This document shows positions 1 through 7,663 of a stretch of 64,000 nt of DNA, in pieces. The DNA is from Streptomyces sp. NBC_01353 (lineage in GTDB: Bacteria > Actinomycetota > Actinomycetes > Streptomycetales > Streptomycetaceae): positions 6,634,001-6,698,000 of the forward strand of contig NZ_CP108352.1 of NCBI RefSeq assembly GCF_036237275.1, in the 5' to 3' direction. How positions within the stretch are numbered: position 1 is the first letter of the stretch; each line of letters opens with the position of its first letter. A model generated the notes under the pieces. That model did not search any database, was not told the origin of the DNA, and saw only the letters and a program-made list of their open reading frames with translations. The position numbers and the translations under genes are program-made.

Positions 1-584
1 GCCACGATCGCCGCGCCGCTCGCCGTGCGGTCGCCGGACACCACCCAGCCGTTGGAGCCGGCCGTCCCCGGCCCGTCCGTGGCGAACAGCTCGGTCCACT
101 CCTCGCCGAGCCGGCGTGCGACCTCCTCCCGCCACAGCTTGGTGGGCATCCCCGCGAAGAGGATGTGGGTGGCGAGCCAGACCGCAAGGGGCGTCCACGG
201 TTCCCAGCGCCCGGGCGTGAGCCCCGTCGGCGCGAACTCGGGTGCCCGGTCGGCGCCTTCCGACAGGCCCGCGTTGACCCCGTCCACGTACGCCCGTACC
301 CACCGCGCCGTCGCGGCGTCGAGCCGGTCGAAGCAGCGGCGCGCGGTGTCGGCGAGCCGGGCCCGCCGTACGAAGGTGTCCCAGCCCGCCTCACCCGTGC
401 CGAGGAACGAGGCCGTGGTGCCCTGAGCCCGGTGCCGCTCGACCTCCAGCTGCCAGGCGCGGTCCACTGCGGTCACCCGCCCCTGGGCGAAGGACAACTC
501 GTCGGGATCGGCGGCCCGCAGGTGTGGAATGCCCCAGTTGTCCCGGTAGACCTCGACGCTCAATCCGATCCCGATCCCATCCAT
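1..584 (-). CDS. Penicillin acylase family protein (N-terminal part, cut by window edge)
   Basis: The reverse strand from an ATG at 584 reads without a stop to the window edge (about 194 residues). The start resembles the mature alpha chain of penicillin acylases (VEVYRDNWGIPHLRA). Near the edge lies SNGWVVSG, matching the family's (G)SNxW.v.g motif, in which the Ser becomes the N-terminal nucleophile after autocatalytic cleavage. These Ntn hydrolases cleave amide bonds of acylated substrates such as beta-lactams, acyl-homoserine lactones or siderophore precursors. No clear signal peptide precedes the domain, so a cytoplasmic location is possible. The start codon lies 5 bp from an iron box, so iron repression is expected; this suggests a role in siderophore handling, which is inference. 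The C-terminal part is outside the window. Confidence 0.85.
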   Translation of the reverse strand, partial: MDGIGIGLSVEVYRDNWGIPHLRAADPDELSFAQGRVTAVDRAWQLEVERHRAQGTTASFLGTGEAGWDTFVRRARLADTARRCFDRLDAATARWVRAYVDGVNAGLSEGADRAPEFAPTGLTPGRWEPWTPLAVWLATHILFAGMPTKLWREEVARRLGEEWTELFATDGPGTAGSNGWVVSGDRTASGAAIV

Positions 585-589
585 GCTTC

Positions 590-608
590 TTAGGTTAGGC
601 TGACCTAA
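590..608. promoter_or_regulatory. Iron box (DmdR/DtxR-type operator) between divergent genes
   Basis: The 19-bp interrupted palindrome TTAGGTTAGGCTGACCTAA is nearly identical to the DmdR1/IdeR iron box (TTAGGTTAGGCTAACCTAA). It sits in the 55-bp gap between the divergent acylase-family gene and the siderophore-interacting protein gene, so one bound repressor could shut both off under iron sufficiency. Confidence 0.93.
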
Positions 609-639
609 ATTAATCTACAGCTTCGCAGGGGAGGAGAGT

Positions 640-1362
640 GTGGTGGGGCATGGCTGGGAAGGTGTCGTCCTCAAACTGTTCCGGGGTCGGGACTTCACAT
701 TCACGGTGACGGGGGCCGAGCAGGTCACCGAGCACTACCGCCGGGTGCACATGACGGACGGCGGACTCCTCGCCGCCGCCGGCGTCCACCCGACGATGTG
801 GGTACGGCTCTGGTTCGAGAGCGCGGGCAAGCCGCACCAGCGCGCCTACACCCTGGTCGACCCGGACGCGGAGGCCGGAACCTTCAGCCTGGAGTTCGCC
901 CTCCATGAGGGCGCCGCCAGTGACTGGGCCCGCACCTGCGCCCCTGGCGACACCATCGAGGCGACCCTGCAGGGCACCGGGTTCACCGCCCCCGAGCCGC
1001 GCCCCGAGCGGCTGCTCGTGATCGGCGACCCGGCCTCGCTGCCCGCCATCAACTCCCTCCTCGACTCGTCGCCCGACGTTCCGGCCACGCTCTGGTTCGA
1101 GACCTCCCACGACGCGGACGAGGAACTGCCGCTGCGCCTCGACGCCGACCGGCACGACGTCCGCCGGGTTCCGCGGCAGGGCGGCGGCGCGGCGCTCGTC
1201 GAGCGGGTGCGGGCCGAGCTGCCTGAGCTGCTCGGGAGCGACCCGTACGTCTGGATCGCCTGCGACACGGCGACCACCCGCACGCTCGCCACGTACGTAC
1301 GCAAGGAGCTCGCGCTCCCCAAGGAGCGGGTGCACTCCCTCGGATACTGGCGCGCCACCTGA
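640..1362 (+). CDS. Siderophore-interacting protein (FAD-binding ferric-siderophore reductase)
   Basis: This 240-residue protein fits the SIP/ViuB family. It has an N-terminal FAD-binding beta-barrel with a RAYT motif (about residues 69-72, the RxYS/T flavin-binding signature) and a C-terminal NAD(P)H-binding-like domain ending in GYWR. SIPs reduce ferric siderophores in the cytoplasm to release Fe2+. A GTG start at 640 is chosen because GGGGAGGAGAG sits just upstream. The iron box at 590-608 lies in its promoter region, consistent with iron-starvation induction together with the divergent acylase-family gene. Length is normal for the family. Confidence 0.9.
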   Translation: MVGHGWEGVVLKLFRGRDFTFTVTGAEQVTEHYRRVHMTDGGLLAAAGVHPTMWVRLWFESAGKPHQRAYTLVDPDAEAGTFSLEFALHEGAASDWARTCAPGDTIEATLQGTGFTAPEPRPERLLVIGDPASLPAINSLLDSSPDVPATLWFETSHDADEELPLRLDADRHDVRRVPRQGGGAALVERVRAELPELLGSDPYVWIACDTATTRTLATYVRKELALPKERVHSLGYWRAT

Positions 1363-1665
1363 GCGAGACGCCCGGTGATGCGTCGGGTTGACGATCCGTT
1401 ACCCGGCGACGGCGCGCCTCGTTGAAGCACTTTCCGTGCACGCCCGCGCACTGTGCAACGCGCGGGGCGCGCGGGAACGCGTGTGCCGAAAGAATCGAAT
1501 ATGGGCGCGGAAACCCCCCTTTGGAGTGAACTCACGTCAGGTGTCTGTCGGTTCACTCTCAGTGCGTAAAGATTCCGGTGTCTCAAGTCGCCGACGCCGC
1601 GCCGACCCCGCGTCCCCGTGGTGAGCGGCCGGCGACGCCATGTCTCTTGTGGGGGTTCCACCATC
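1363..1665. other. Intergenic region with inverted repeat
   Basis: No gene is seen in these 303 bases. The one structure noted is an inverted repeat, AGTGAAC (1525-1531) and GTTCACT (1551-1557), separated by 19 bases, about 110 bp upstream of the surface-protein gene. It could be an operator, but no known regulator consensus is matched. The plus-strand codons around 1388-1624 form a shadow reading frame with no family resemblance. Confidence 0.4.
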
Positions 1666-2637
1666 TTGAACAGCAACACCTTCCGTATGCCCGTACGCCG
1701 TACCGCGGCCGCCGCGACCGTCGCCGCGCTGGCCGTCGGGCCCGTGGTCCTCCTGGCCCCCGCGGCGCACGCCACGGGCGGCGAAGGGCGCGCGACCGCC
1801 GTCGTCCTGCGGGCCGGCCTCGACGTCTCCCTGCTCAACAAGGCGGTGGACGTGCCGCTGCGGACCTCCCTCAACGAGGTCAAGGCGCCGGAGAGCGAGA
1901 ACAGGACCGCGCTGACGGTGAAGGTCGAGGGGGCCGAGAACAACAAGCCGATCGACATCCTGCGTGCCGACGTCGCCACCTCGACGGCCACGGTGGAGGA
2001 GAACAAGGCCGAGGGGTACGTGAATCTGGCCAAGGCCCGGGTCCATGTCCCGGGCATCCGGGCCCTCTCCCTCATCGAGGTGGAGAAGGTCACCTCCAGG
2101 GCGGTCTGCGAGTCCGGCAAGCAGCCGGTCGCCGAGTCCAACGTGCTGGGCCATGTGACCGTCTTCGGCAAGAAGACCACCCTGTCGACGGCCGGGCAGA
2201 CCAAGGTCTCCGTGCCGGGCGTCGGTGACGTGACCCTCGACCTGTCCCGTACCTCCACCACCTCGCGCACCGCGGCCGCGACCGCCCTGGAGCTGAAGGT
2301 GGAGGTCAACCCGCTGAAGCTGGGAGTGGCCGAGGTCAACGGCGTGGTGACGCTCGCGGAGGCGACCTGCGAGACGCCGAAGGGCACGAAGCCCACCGAG
2401 AAGCCGACCGAGAAGCCCACGGAGCAGCCGGGCGAGCAGCCCTCGAAGGAGCCCTCGGCCGAGCCCACCGACGCCGGCGGCGTGAAGACCCAGAACGGCG
2501 GCTCCGACCCGGCCGGTCAGAACCTCGCCGCGACCGGCGGCAGCTCGACGACCCCGTACCTGGCGGGCGGCGCCGTCGTCCTGCTCGGCCTGGGCGCCGG
2601 CGCCTTCGTCCTGGCGCGCAGCCGCGCCCGCGGCTGA
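1666..2637 (+). CDS. SCO1860-family LAxTG-anchored surface protein
   Basis: A 323-residue exported wall-anchored protein. A basic N-terminus and hydrophobic segment ending AAHA form a signal peptide. The body (about residues 35-240) is an SCO1860-like domain of unknown function. It is followed by a Lys/Pro/Glu-rich linker with repeated PTEK units, then a sorting signal LAATG, a hydrophobic helix and the basic tail RSRARG. LAxTG fits Streptomyces class E sortases rather than LPxTG sortases. Start: TTG 1666 has GGGGG ten bases upstream; ATG 1687 gives a tighter signal peptide but no ribosome site. The wall substrate or partner is unknown. Confidence 0.82.
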   Translation: MNSNTFRMPVRRTAAAATVAALAVGPVVLLAPAAHATGGEGRATAVVLRAGLDVSLLNKAVDVPLRTSLNEVKAPESENRTALTVKVEGAENNKPIDILRADVATSTATVEENKAEGYVNLAKARVHVPGIRALSLIEVEKVTSRAVCESGKQPVAESNVLGHVTVFGKKTTLSTAGQTKVSVPGVGDVTLDLSRTSTTSRTAAATALELKVEVNPLKLGVAEVNGVVTLAEATCETPKGTKPTEKPTEKPTEQPGEQPSKEPSAEPTDAGGVKTQNGGSDPAGQNLAATGGSSTTPYLAGGAVVLLGLGAGAFVLARSRARG

Positions 2638-2670
2638 CCGACCCGAGGGGGCCTCAGGGGGAACGAGTGC

Positions 2671-2699
2671 GGAGGGCGGTGGTGACGACACCGCCCTCC
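2671..2699. terminator. Bidirectional hairpin terminator
   Basis: Inverted repeat GGAGGGCGGTG / CACCGCCCTCC with a 7-base loop, between the convergent surface-protein and cobE-cobC genes. Confidence 0.75.
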
Positions 2700-2707
2700 C
2701 CGCGTGC

Positions 2708-4255
2708 TCAGCCCGTGATCAGCAGGGCCTGGTCCAGGGCCTGCAGGAAACGGTTCGTCGTGACCCGGTCCCGGACCGCGAGCCGGAGCCAGTTCCGGTC
2801 CAGACCCGGGAAGGTGTCGCCGCGCCGCGCCGCGAAGCCCAGGGCCCGCAGCCGCTCCCGTACCTCGTCCGCGCGATGGACCCGGATCAGGACGAACGGG
2901 CCCTCCGCCGCGGCGACCGCCCGGACCTCGTCGAACTCCGCGAGCCCCGCCAGCAGATGCGCGCGCTCCACCCCGATCCGGTGCGCCGCGAACTCCGCCT
3001 CCGCGAGCGCCGCCCGCGACATGCAGGCCTCCGCGGCCACCAGCGCCGGAGTGGACACGGGCCACAGCGGCTGCGCCGCGGCGAGGGTCTCGATCGTCTC
3101 CGGCTGCGCGAGTACGTAGCCGATCCGCAGGCCGGCGAGGCCCCAGGTCTTCGTGAGGCTCCGCAGCACCACCAGACCCGGCACATCCGTCCGCCCGGCC
3201 AGCGACTCCCGCTCGCCCGGCACCGCGTCCATGAACGCCTCGTCCACCACCAGCGTCCGGCCGGGGCGCGCCAGCGAGGCGACCGTCTCCGCCGGGTGCA
3301 GCACCGACGTCGGGTTCGTCGGGTTCCCGATCACCACCAGGTCCGCGTCGTCCGGAACCGCCGCAGGATCGAGCCGGAAGCCCTCCTCCTCACGCAGCAG
3401 CACCCGGTCCACCTCGTGCCCGGCGTCCCGCAGCGCCGCCTCCGGCTCGGTGAACTGCGGATGCACCACGACCGGCCGCCGCACCGGCAGCGCCCGGGCG
3501 AGGAGCACGAACGCCTCCGCCGCCCCGGCCGTGAGCAGCACCCGCCCGGCCGGCACATCGTGCCGCTCGGCGACGGCGGCCCGCGCCGCCCGCCCGTCCG
3601 GATAGTGCGCCAGACTTGTGAGGGAGTCGGCGATCCGCTGGCGCAGCCACTCCGGCGGCGTGTTCGTGCGGACGTTGACCGCGAGGTCGATCAGCTTCTC
3701 GTCCCGTACCTCTGCGTCACCGTGGTGACGCAGATCGTGGACGTCTCTGTGCGCGTGGATATCCATGGCCGCCGTCGGGTGGTGAGTGGGGGGTGTACGG
3801 GGCTCCGTCTGACCAGCGATGTACCCCTGTGCCTGGGGCAACAACCGTGCGGCGGAGGCATCTTCGTTCGGGCGAAACGGGAGAGACCGGGCGATAGCAC
3901 ACGTCACGCGCCTCGATTTCCGCTTCGGCACGAGAAGTTCGGCCCCGGGACCCGCCGCGAGCAGCGCCGCGGCCTCGGCCACCGACCCCGTCCCCGTCGC
4001 CGCGAGCGGAGCCCGGGACGGATGCGGTACGGGCACGGCGGCCAGCGCCTCCGCCCCGTACGCCCGCAGGGGCACGCCGAGCCGCCCGGCCGCGCCCACG
4101 ATCCCCGGCTCCGCGGCCCGTGCCTCCAGGGTGGCGAGCACCGTCACGTCCGAACCCGCGAGGCCCGCCTCCCGCAGCGCCTCCGCGACCAGGTCGAGGA
4201 CCTCGTCCACCGACACCCCCGAGCGGGCCCCGACCCCCACCGTCGCCCGGCTCAC
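2708..4255 (-). CDS. cobC: CobE (CbiG C-terminal type) - CobC PLP-dependent decarboxylase fusion
   Basis: One uninterrupted frame of 515 residues. Residues 1 to about 125 (VSRATVGVGARSGVS onward) match the CobE/CbiG C-terminal domain found in cobalamin operons. After a linker of about 40 residues comes a class I aminotransferase-fold domain (from about residue 164) like CobC/Rv2231c, which supplies the aminopropanol-phosphate arm by decarboxylating threonine phosphate. Its PLP lysine lies in SLTKTWGLAGLRIGY, and GNPTNPTS is the cofactor-binding loop. The GTG start at 4255 overlaps the cobL stop as GTGA, indicating translational coupling. An internal ATG at 3766 could start CobC alone, but no stop separates the two domains. 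Confidence 0.8.
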   Translation of the reverse strand: MSRATVGVGARSGVSVDEVLDLVAEALREAGLAGSDVTVLATLEARAAEPGIVGAAGRLGVPLRAYGAEALAAVPVPHPSRAPLAATGTGSVAEAAALLAAGPGAELLVPKRKSRRVTCAIARSLPFRPNEDASAARLLPQAQGYIAGQTEPRTPPTHHPTAAMDIHAHRDVHDLRHHGDAEVRDEKLIDLAVNVRTNTPPEWLRQRIADSLTSLAHYPDGRAARAAVAERHDVPAGRVLLTAGAAEAFVLLARALPVRRPVVVHPQFTEPEAALRDAGHEVDRVLLREEEGFRLDPAAVPDDADLVVIGNPTNPTSVLHPAETVASLARPGRTLVVDEAFMDAVPGERESLAGRTDVPGLVVLRSLTKTWGLAGLRIGYVLAQPETIETLAAAQPLWPVSTPALVAAEACMSRAALAEAEFAAHRIGVERAHLLAGLAEFDEVRAVAAAEGPFVLIRVHRADEVRERLRALGFAARRGDTFPGLDRNWLRLAVRDRVTTNRFLQALDQALLITG

Positions 4256-5433
4256 CGCGTACCCCACACCAGGAACACGGGCGCCGCCGGCGCCATCGTC
4301 GAGGAACCGTCCGGCAGCGCGAGCAGCCGCTGGGACTGCATCAGCACCCCCTCGGCCTCGAAACCGCAGCACGCCAGCGCCGAGCGGACCGCGGCCACCT
4401 GCTCCAGAGCCGTCACCGCCACCACCACCGCACGCCGCGCCCGCCGGCCCGCCGTCAGCACGATCGACCTCAGCTCGCTGCCGCCACCACCGATGAACAC
4501 CCCGTCCGGATCGGCCAGATGGGACAGCACCGTCGGCGCCGCGCCGTGCACCGTCCGCACCTCCACGCCGTGCGCGACCGTGACCGCCCGGATCCGCTCG
4601 ACACCGGACGCCGTCTTCTCCACCGCGACCACCGCCGCGCCGAGCCGGGCGCACTCGACCGCGACCGAGCCGCAGCCCGTACCGATGTCCCAGATCAGAT
4701 CCCCGGCCCGCGGCCCGAGCCGCGCGAGGGCCAGCGCCCGCGCCTCGTACGGCAGCACAGACCCGCCCTCGTCGCCGACCGCCCCGAACTCCCCGTCCGG
4801 CAGCGCCCAACGGCCCGGCCCCGTCAGCGGCCCCGTCACCACCGGAGGAGGCCCTTCCGCCCGCGACTCGTCGAGACACAGAACCAGGCTCACCCCCTCC
4901 CAGCTCCGGCACATCGCCTCCGCCGGCTCCACCCGTTCGAAGCGCTCACGGAACGGATCGCCCAGCGCCGAGAACACCACCAGCGTCCGCGACGCCACCC
5001 GGTGCACCAACTCCGCGCCCAGCTCCGCCGGGCCCACCCCGGGCCCGGGCAGCACGGCCACCTTGGGATGGGCCCGGCAGACGTTCACGGCCCGGTTCAG
5101 CGCATGGCCGCGCACCTTCGTGCCGTCCACCACGAAGGCGTCGTCCCACGGCAGACCGAGGCGTGCGAACGCCAGCCCCACCGCCGTCGGCCCGGGCCGC
5201 ACCTCGAGCTCCGCGGCCCCGAAACGCTCCTCCAACGTACGTACGACCCCGAAGAATCCGGGATCTCCCAGCACCCGCACGACCACCCGTGTCCCGCCCC
5301 CGGACACATGCTTCTCGACCAGGTCGAGTTCCGTGTCCGTCAACTCGTCGCCCCGCACGTCCGCCACCAGGGCCGCTTCGCCCGCCCAGGAGCCCGCGTC
5401 GGCTCCCGCACTGCTTCCGATCACCGTGATCAT
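4252..5433 (-). CDS. cobL: Precorrin-6Y C5,15-methyltransferase (decarboxylating), CbiE-CbiT fusion
   Basis: 393 residues. The N-terminal half (about 1-200) is a CbiE-type tetrapyrrole methylase domain. The C-terminal half (about 225-390) is a CbiT-type Rossmann methyltransferase with the SAM motif DIGTGCGS. The enzyme methylates C5 and C15 of precorrin-6Y and removes the acetate side-chain carboxyl, a late ring step of cobalamin synthesis. ATG 5433 follows GGGGAGG. Its stop overlaps the next start (cobE-cobC), so the two form one operon. It is divergent from the ZIP gene with only 68 bp between them; no B12 riboswitch was recognised in this short gap. Confidence 0.92.
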   Translation of the reverse strand: MITVIGSSAGADAGSWAGEAALVADVRGDELTDTELDLVEKHVSGGGTRVVVRVLGDPGFFGVVRTLEERFGAAELEVRPGPTAVGLAFARLGLPWDDAFVVDGTKVRGHALNRAVNVCRAHPKVAVLPGPGVGPAELGAELVHRVASRTLVVFSALGDPFRERFERVEPAEAMCRSWEGVSLVLCLDESRAEGPPPVVTGPLTGPGRWALPDGEFGAVGDEGGSVLPYEARALALARLGPRAGDLIWDIGTGCGSVAVECARLGAAVVAVEKTASGVERIRAVTVAHGVEVRTVHGAAPTVLSHLADPDGVFIGGGGSELRSIVLTAGRRARRAVVVAVTALEQVAAVRSALACCGFEAEGVLMQSQRLLALPDGSSTMAPAAPVFLVWGTR

Positions 5434-5501
5434 GCGACCAGCCTCCCCACGCCGGCCCTTGTGATGTGCGCGAGACGCGCACGATCCGATAGCAAGGGCC
5501 C

Positions 5502-6230
5502 ATGGCCGTTTTCGTCGCGCTCGGCGCGTTCCTCATGACGCTCTTCGGCGGCTGGACCGCGCAGCGCGTCACCGACCGGCGCCACCTCGTCCTCGGCCTC
5601 GCCGGCGGCCTGATGCTGGGCGTCGTCGGCCTCGACCTCCTGCCCGAGGCCATGGAGGCCTCGGGCGAGAAGGTCTTCGGTGTGCCGCAGGCCCTGCTGC
5701 TCTTCGTGGGCGGCTTCCTCCTCGCCCACGTCGTGGAACGGCTGCTGGCGGTCCGTCAGGCCGCGCACGGGGTCGGTGCCGACGAGAGGGTGCCCCAGGT
5801 CGGACTCACCGCGGCCGCCGCGATGGTGGTCCACAGCCTCATGGACGGCATCGCGCTCGGCGCCGCCTTCCAGGTCGGCGGAGGCATGGGCGCCGCCGTC
5901 GCGCTCGCCGTCATCAGCCACGACTTCGCCGACGGGTTCAACACGTACACGATCACCAGCCTGTACGGGAACGCCCGTCGCAGAGCGATCACGATGCTCG
6001 TCCTGGACGCGCTCGCACCCGTCGTCGGCGCCGCGTCCACCCTGCTGTTCACCCTTCCGGAGGAACTGCTCGGCAGCTATCTCGGGTTCTTCGGCGGCGC
6101 CCTGCTCTACCTCGCCGCCGCCGAGATCCTCCCCGAAGCCCACCACGAACACCCGGCCCGCTCCACCCTGTTGTGCACGGTGGCGGGCGTGGCCTTCATC
6201 TGGCTCGTGGTGGGCGTCTCCGACGGCTGA
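5502..6230 (+). CDS. ZIP family divalent metal transporter
   Basis: 242 residues with about eight predicted membrane segments. Typical ZIP metal-binding motifs are present: HSLMDGIALG in helix IV, HDFADG in helix V, and EILPE near the C-terminus. ZIP proteins import divalent metals such as Zn2+, Fe2+ or Mn2+. Its place between two cobalamin blocks raises the possibility of Co2+ supply, which is inference. ATG 5502 has AAGGG just upstream. It is divergent from cobL and convergent with cobB, with stop codons almost touching. No metalloregulator site was recognised in the short promoter gap. Confidence 0.85.
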   Translation: MAVFVALGAFLMTLFGGWTAQRVTDRRHLVLGLAGGLMLGVVGLDLLPEAMEASGEKVFGVPQALLLFVGGFLLAHVVERLLAVRQAAHGVGADERVPQVGLTAAAAMVVHSLMDGIALGAAFQVGGGMGAAVALAVISHDFADGFNTYTITSLYGNARRRAITMLVLDALAPVVGAASTLLFTLPEELLGSYLGFFGGALLYLAAAEILPEAHHEHPARSTLLCTVAGVAFIWLVVGVSDG

Positions 6231-6232
6231 TC

Positions 6233-7663
6233 TCACGCGACGGGGCCGTTCGCGCAGTGCTCCACGAAGCGCACGGCCGCCTCCGGGGCGCCCGCCCAGT
6301 GGGTGTGCACATAACTCGCGTGCACCCCCTGCTGTACGAACCCCTCGACGCGACGCTCCGGCTGCCGCAGCCCCCAGGCCGCGTTCGCCCCGGCACCCGG
6401 CTCGATCACGGTCCGGTGGAACTCGTGACCCCGCATCCGCGCCCCGGCCGCCGCAAGCGAACTGTCGCTCACCGCCACGGCGTCCCGGTACCCGAGCGTC
6501 AGCCGATCCGACATCCGCGCGTCCGCGTCGAGCACCCCGCACATCGGCGTCCCGTCGAGCGACCGCGCGAGATACAGCAGCCCGGCACACTCGGCGGCGA
6601 TCGACGCCCCGGAGGCGGCGAGCTCGGCGACGGCCTTGCGGAGGGGTTCGTTGGCGGACAGCTCGGACCCGTACATCTCGGGGAAGCCGCCACCTATGAC
6701 AAGACCGGAGGTCCCCTCGGGCAGTGTTTCGTCCCGAAGCGGATCGAACGTGACAACGTCAGCCCCGGCGGCGGTCAGCAACTCCGTGTGCTCGGCATAC
6801 GAGAACGTGAACGCGGCCCCGCCGGCCACGGCAACTACCGGCCGCGTCGTGGGCAACTGTTCCGCTTGGGGGTCCCCCCAGGACGAAGTCCCAGGGGGAG
6901 GACAAGGGTGGGCACCCCCACCGGCGGACAGCCGCACCGCGACGTCAGGCTCCCACGCCTCGGCGTGCAGTTCAGGCGCGCTGCGCGCAAGCGCCATGAG
7001 CGCATCCAGGTCGCACCCCTGAAGCACCTGCTCCGCCTGCGCGGCAACCGCCTCGACGGCCTGAGCCTGCCGCTCGGCAACGGGCACCAGCCCAAGGTGC
7101 CTGGACGGCGTGGCAACGGCCGGCGCCCGGCGCAGCACTCCCAGCACAGGAACCCCCGACCCCCCGAGCGCCTCCCGCAGCAGATGCTCGTGCCGGTCGG
7201 TCGCGACCTTGTTCAGGATCACCCCGCCGATCCGTACCTCCGGGTCCCACGACGCGAACCCGTGCACCAGCGCCGCCACCGACCGCGACTGCGACGAGGC
7301 GTCCACGACCAGCACCACCGGCGCCTTGAGCAGCTTCGCCACCTGCGCCGTGGACGCCAGCTCGCCCTGGTCGGCCGCCCCGTCGTACAGGCCCATGACG
7401 CCCTCGACGACCGCCAGGTCGCAGCCGCGCGCCCCGTGCTCGAAGAGCGGCGCGATCAGCCCCGTACCGCACATGTACGCGTCGAGGTTGCGGCCCGGCC
7501 GGCCGGTGGCAAGGGCGTGGTAGCCGGGGTCGATGTAGTCCGGGCCGACCTTGTGCGGGGAGACCGCCAGACCACGGCCGGCGAACGCGGCCATCAGGCC
7601 GGTCGCGACCGTGGTCTTGCCCGCGCCGGAGGACGGCGCGGCGATGACGAGACGTGCTACCAC
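6233..7663 (-). CDS. cobB: Cobyrinic/hydrogenobyrinic acid a,c-diamide synthase
   Basis: 476 residues. The N-terminal dethiobiotin-synthetase-like ATPase carries the P-loop SSGAGKTT, followed by KVGPDYIDPGYH. The C-terminal class I glutamine amidotransferase domain carries the catalytic Cys in ECAGLLYLA and a His in VHTHWAG. It amidates the a and c side chains of the corrin ring with glutamine and ATP. GTG 7663 lies 7 bp inside the end of cobO, consistent with coupling. The linker between domains (about residues 249-266) is Pro/Ser-rich and encoded by a palindromic GC-rich insert at 6866-6917, unlike the rest of the gene. Confidence 0.93.
   Translation of the reverse strand: MVARLVIAAPSSGAGKTTVATGLMAAFAGRGLAVSPHKVGPDYIDPGYHALATGRPGRNLDAYMCGTGLIAPLFEHGARGCDLAVVEGVMGLYDGAADQGELASTAQVAKLLKAPVVLVVDASSQSRSVAALVHGFASWDPEVRIGGVILNKVATDRHEHLLREALGGSGVPVLGVLRRAPAVATPSRHLGLVPVAERQAQAVEAVAAQAEQVLQGCDLDALMALARSAPELHAEAWEPDVAVRLSAGGGAHPCPPPGTSSWGDPQAEQLPTTRPVVAVAGGAAFTFSYAEHTELLTAAGADVVTFDPLRDETLPEGTSGLVIGGGFPEMYGSELSANEPLRKAVAELAASGASIAAECAGLLYLARSLDGTPMCGVLDADARMSDRLTLGYRDAVAVSDSSLAAAGARMRGHEFHRTVIEPGAGANAAWGLRQPERRVEGFVQQGVHASYVHTHWAGAPEAAVRFVEHCANGPVA
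6866..6917. repeat. Palindromic insert within cobB linker
   Basis: A 52-bp stretch with nested palindromes (TGGGGGTCCCCCC, then CCCAGGAC..GTCCCAGGGGG) lies in frame inside the cobB interdomain linker. It resembles short dispersed GC palindromes that I recall from other Streptomyces genomes; copy number cannot be checked here. Confidence 0.5.

Noticed and set aside
846-2691. Long minus-strand frames opposite the SIP and surface-protein genes
   Set aside because: Composition is artefactual (repetitive Gly/Phe/Ser or Arg/Gly) and the plus-strand genes explain the region.
2876-5464. Long plus-strand frames opposite cobC and cobL
   Set aside because: They are Arg/Pro-rich, lack ribosome sites and family resemblance, and mirror well-supported minus-strand genes; GC-rich DNA gives such frames by chance.
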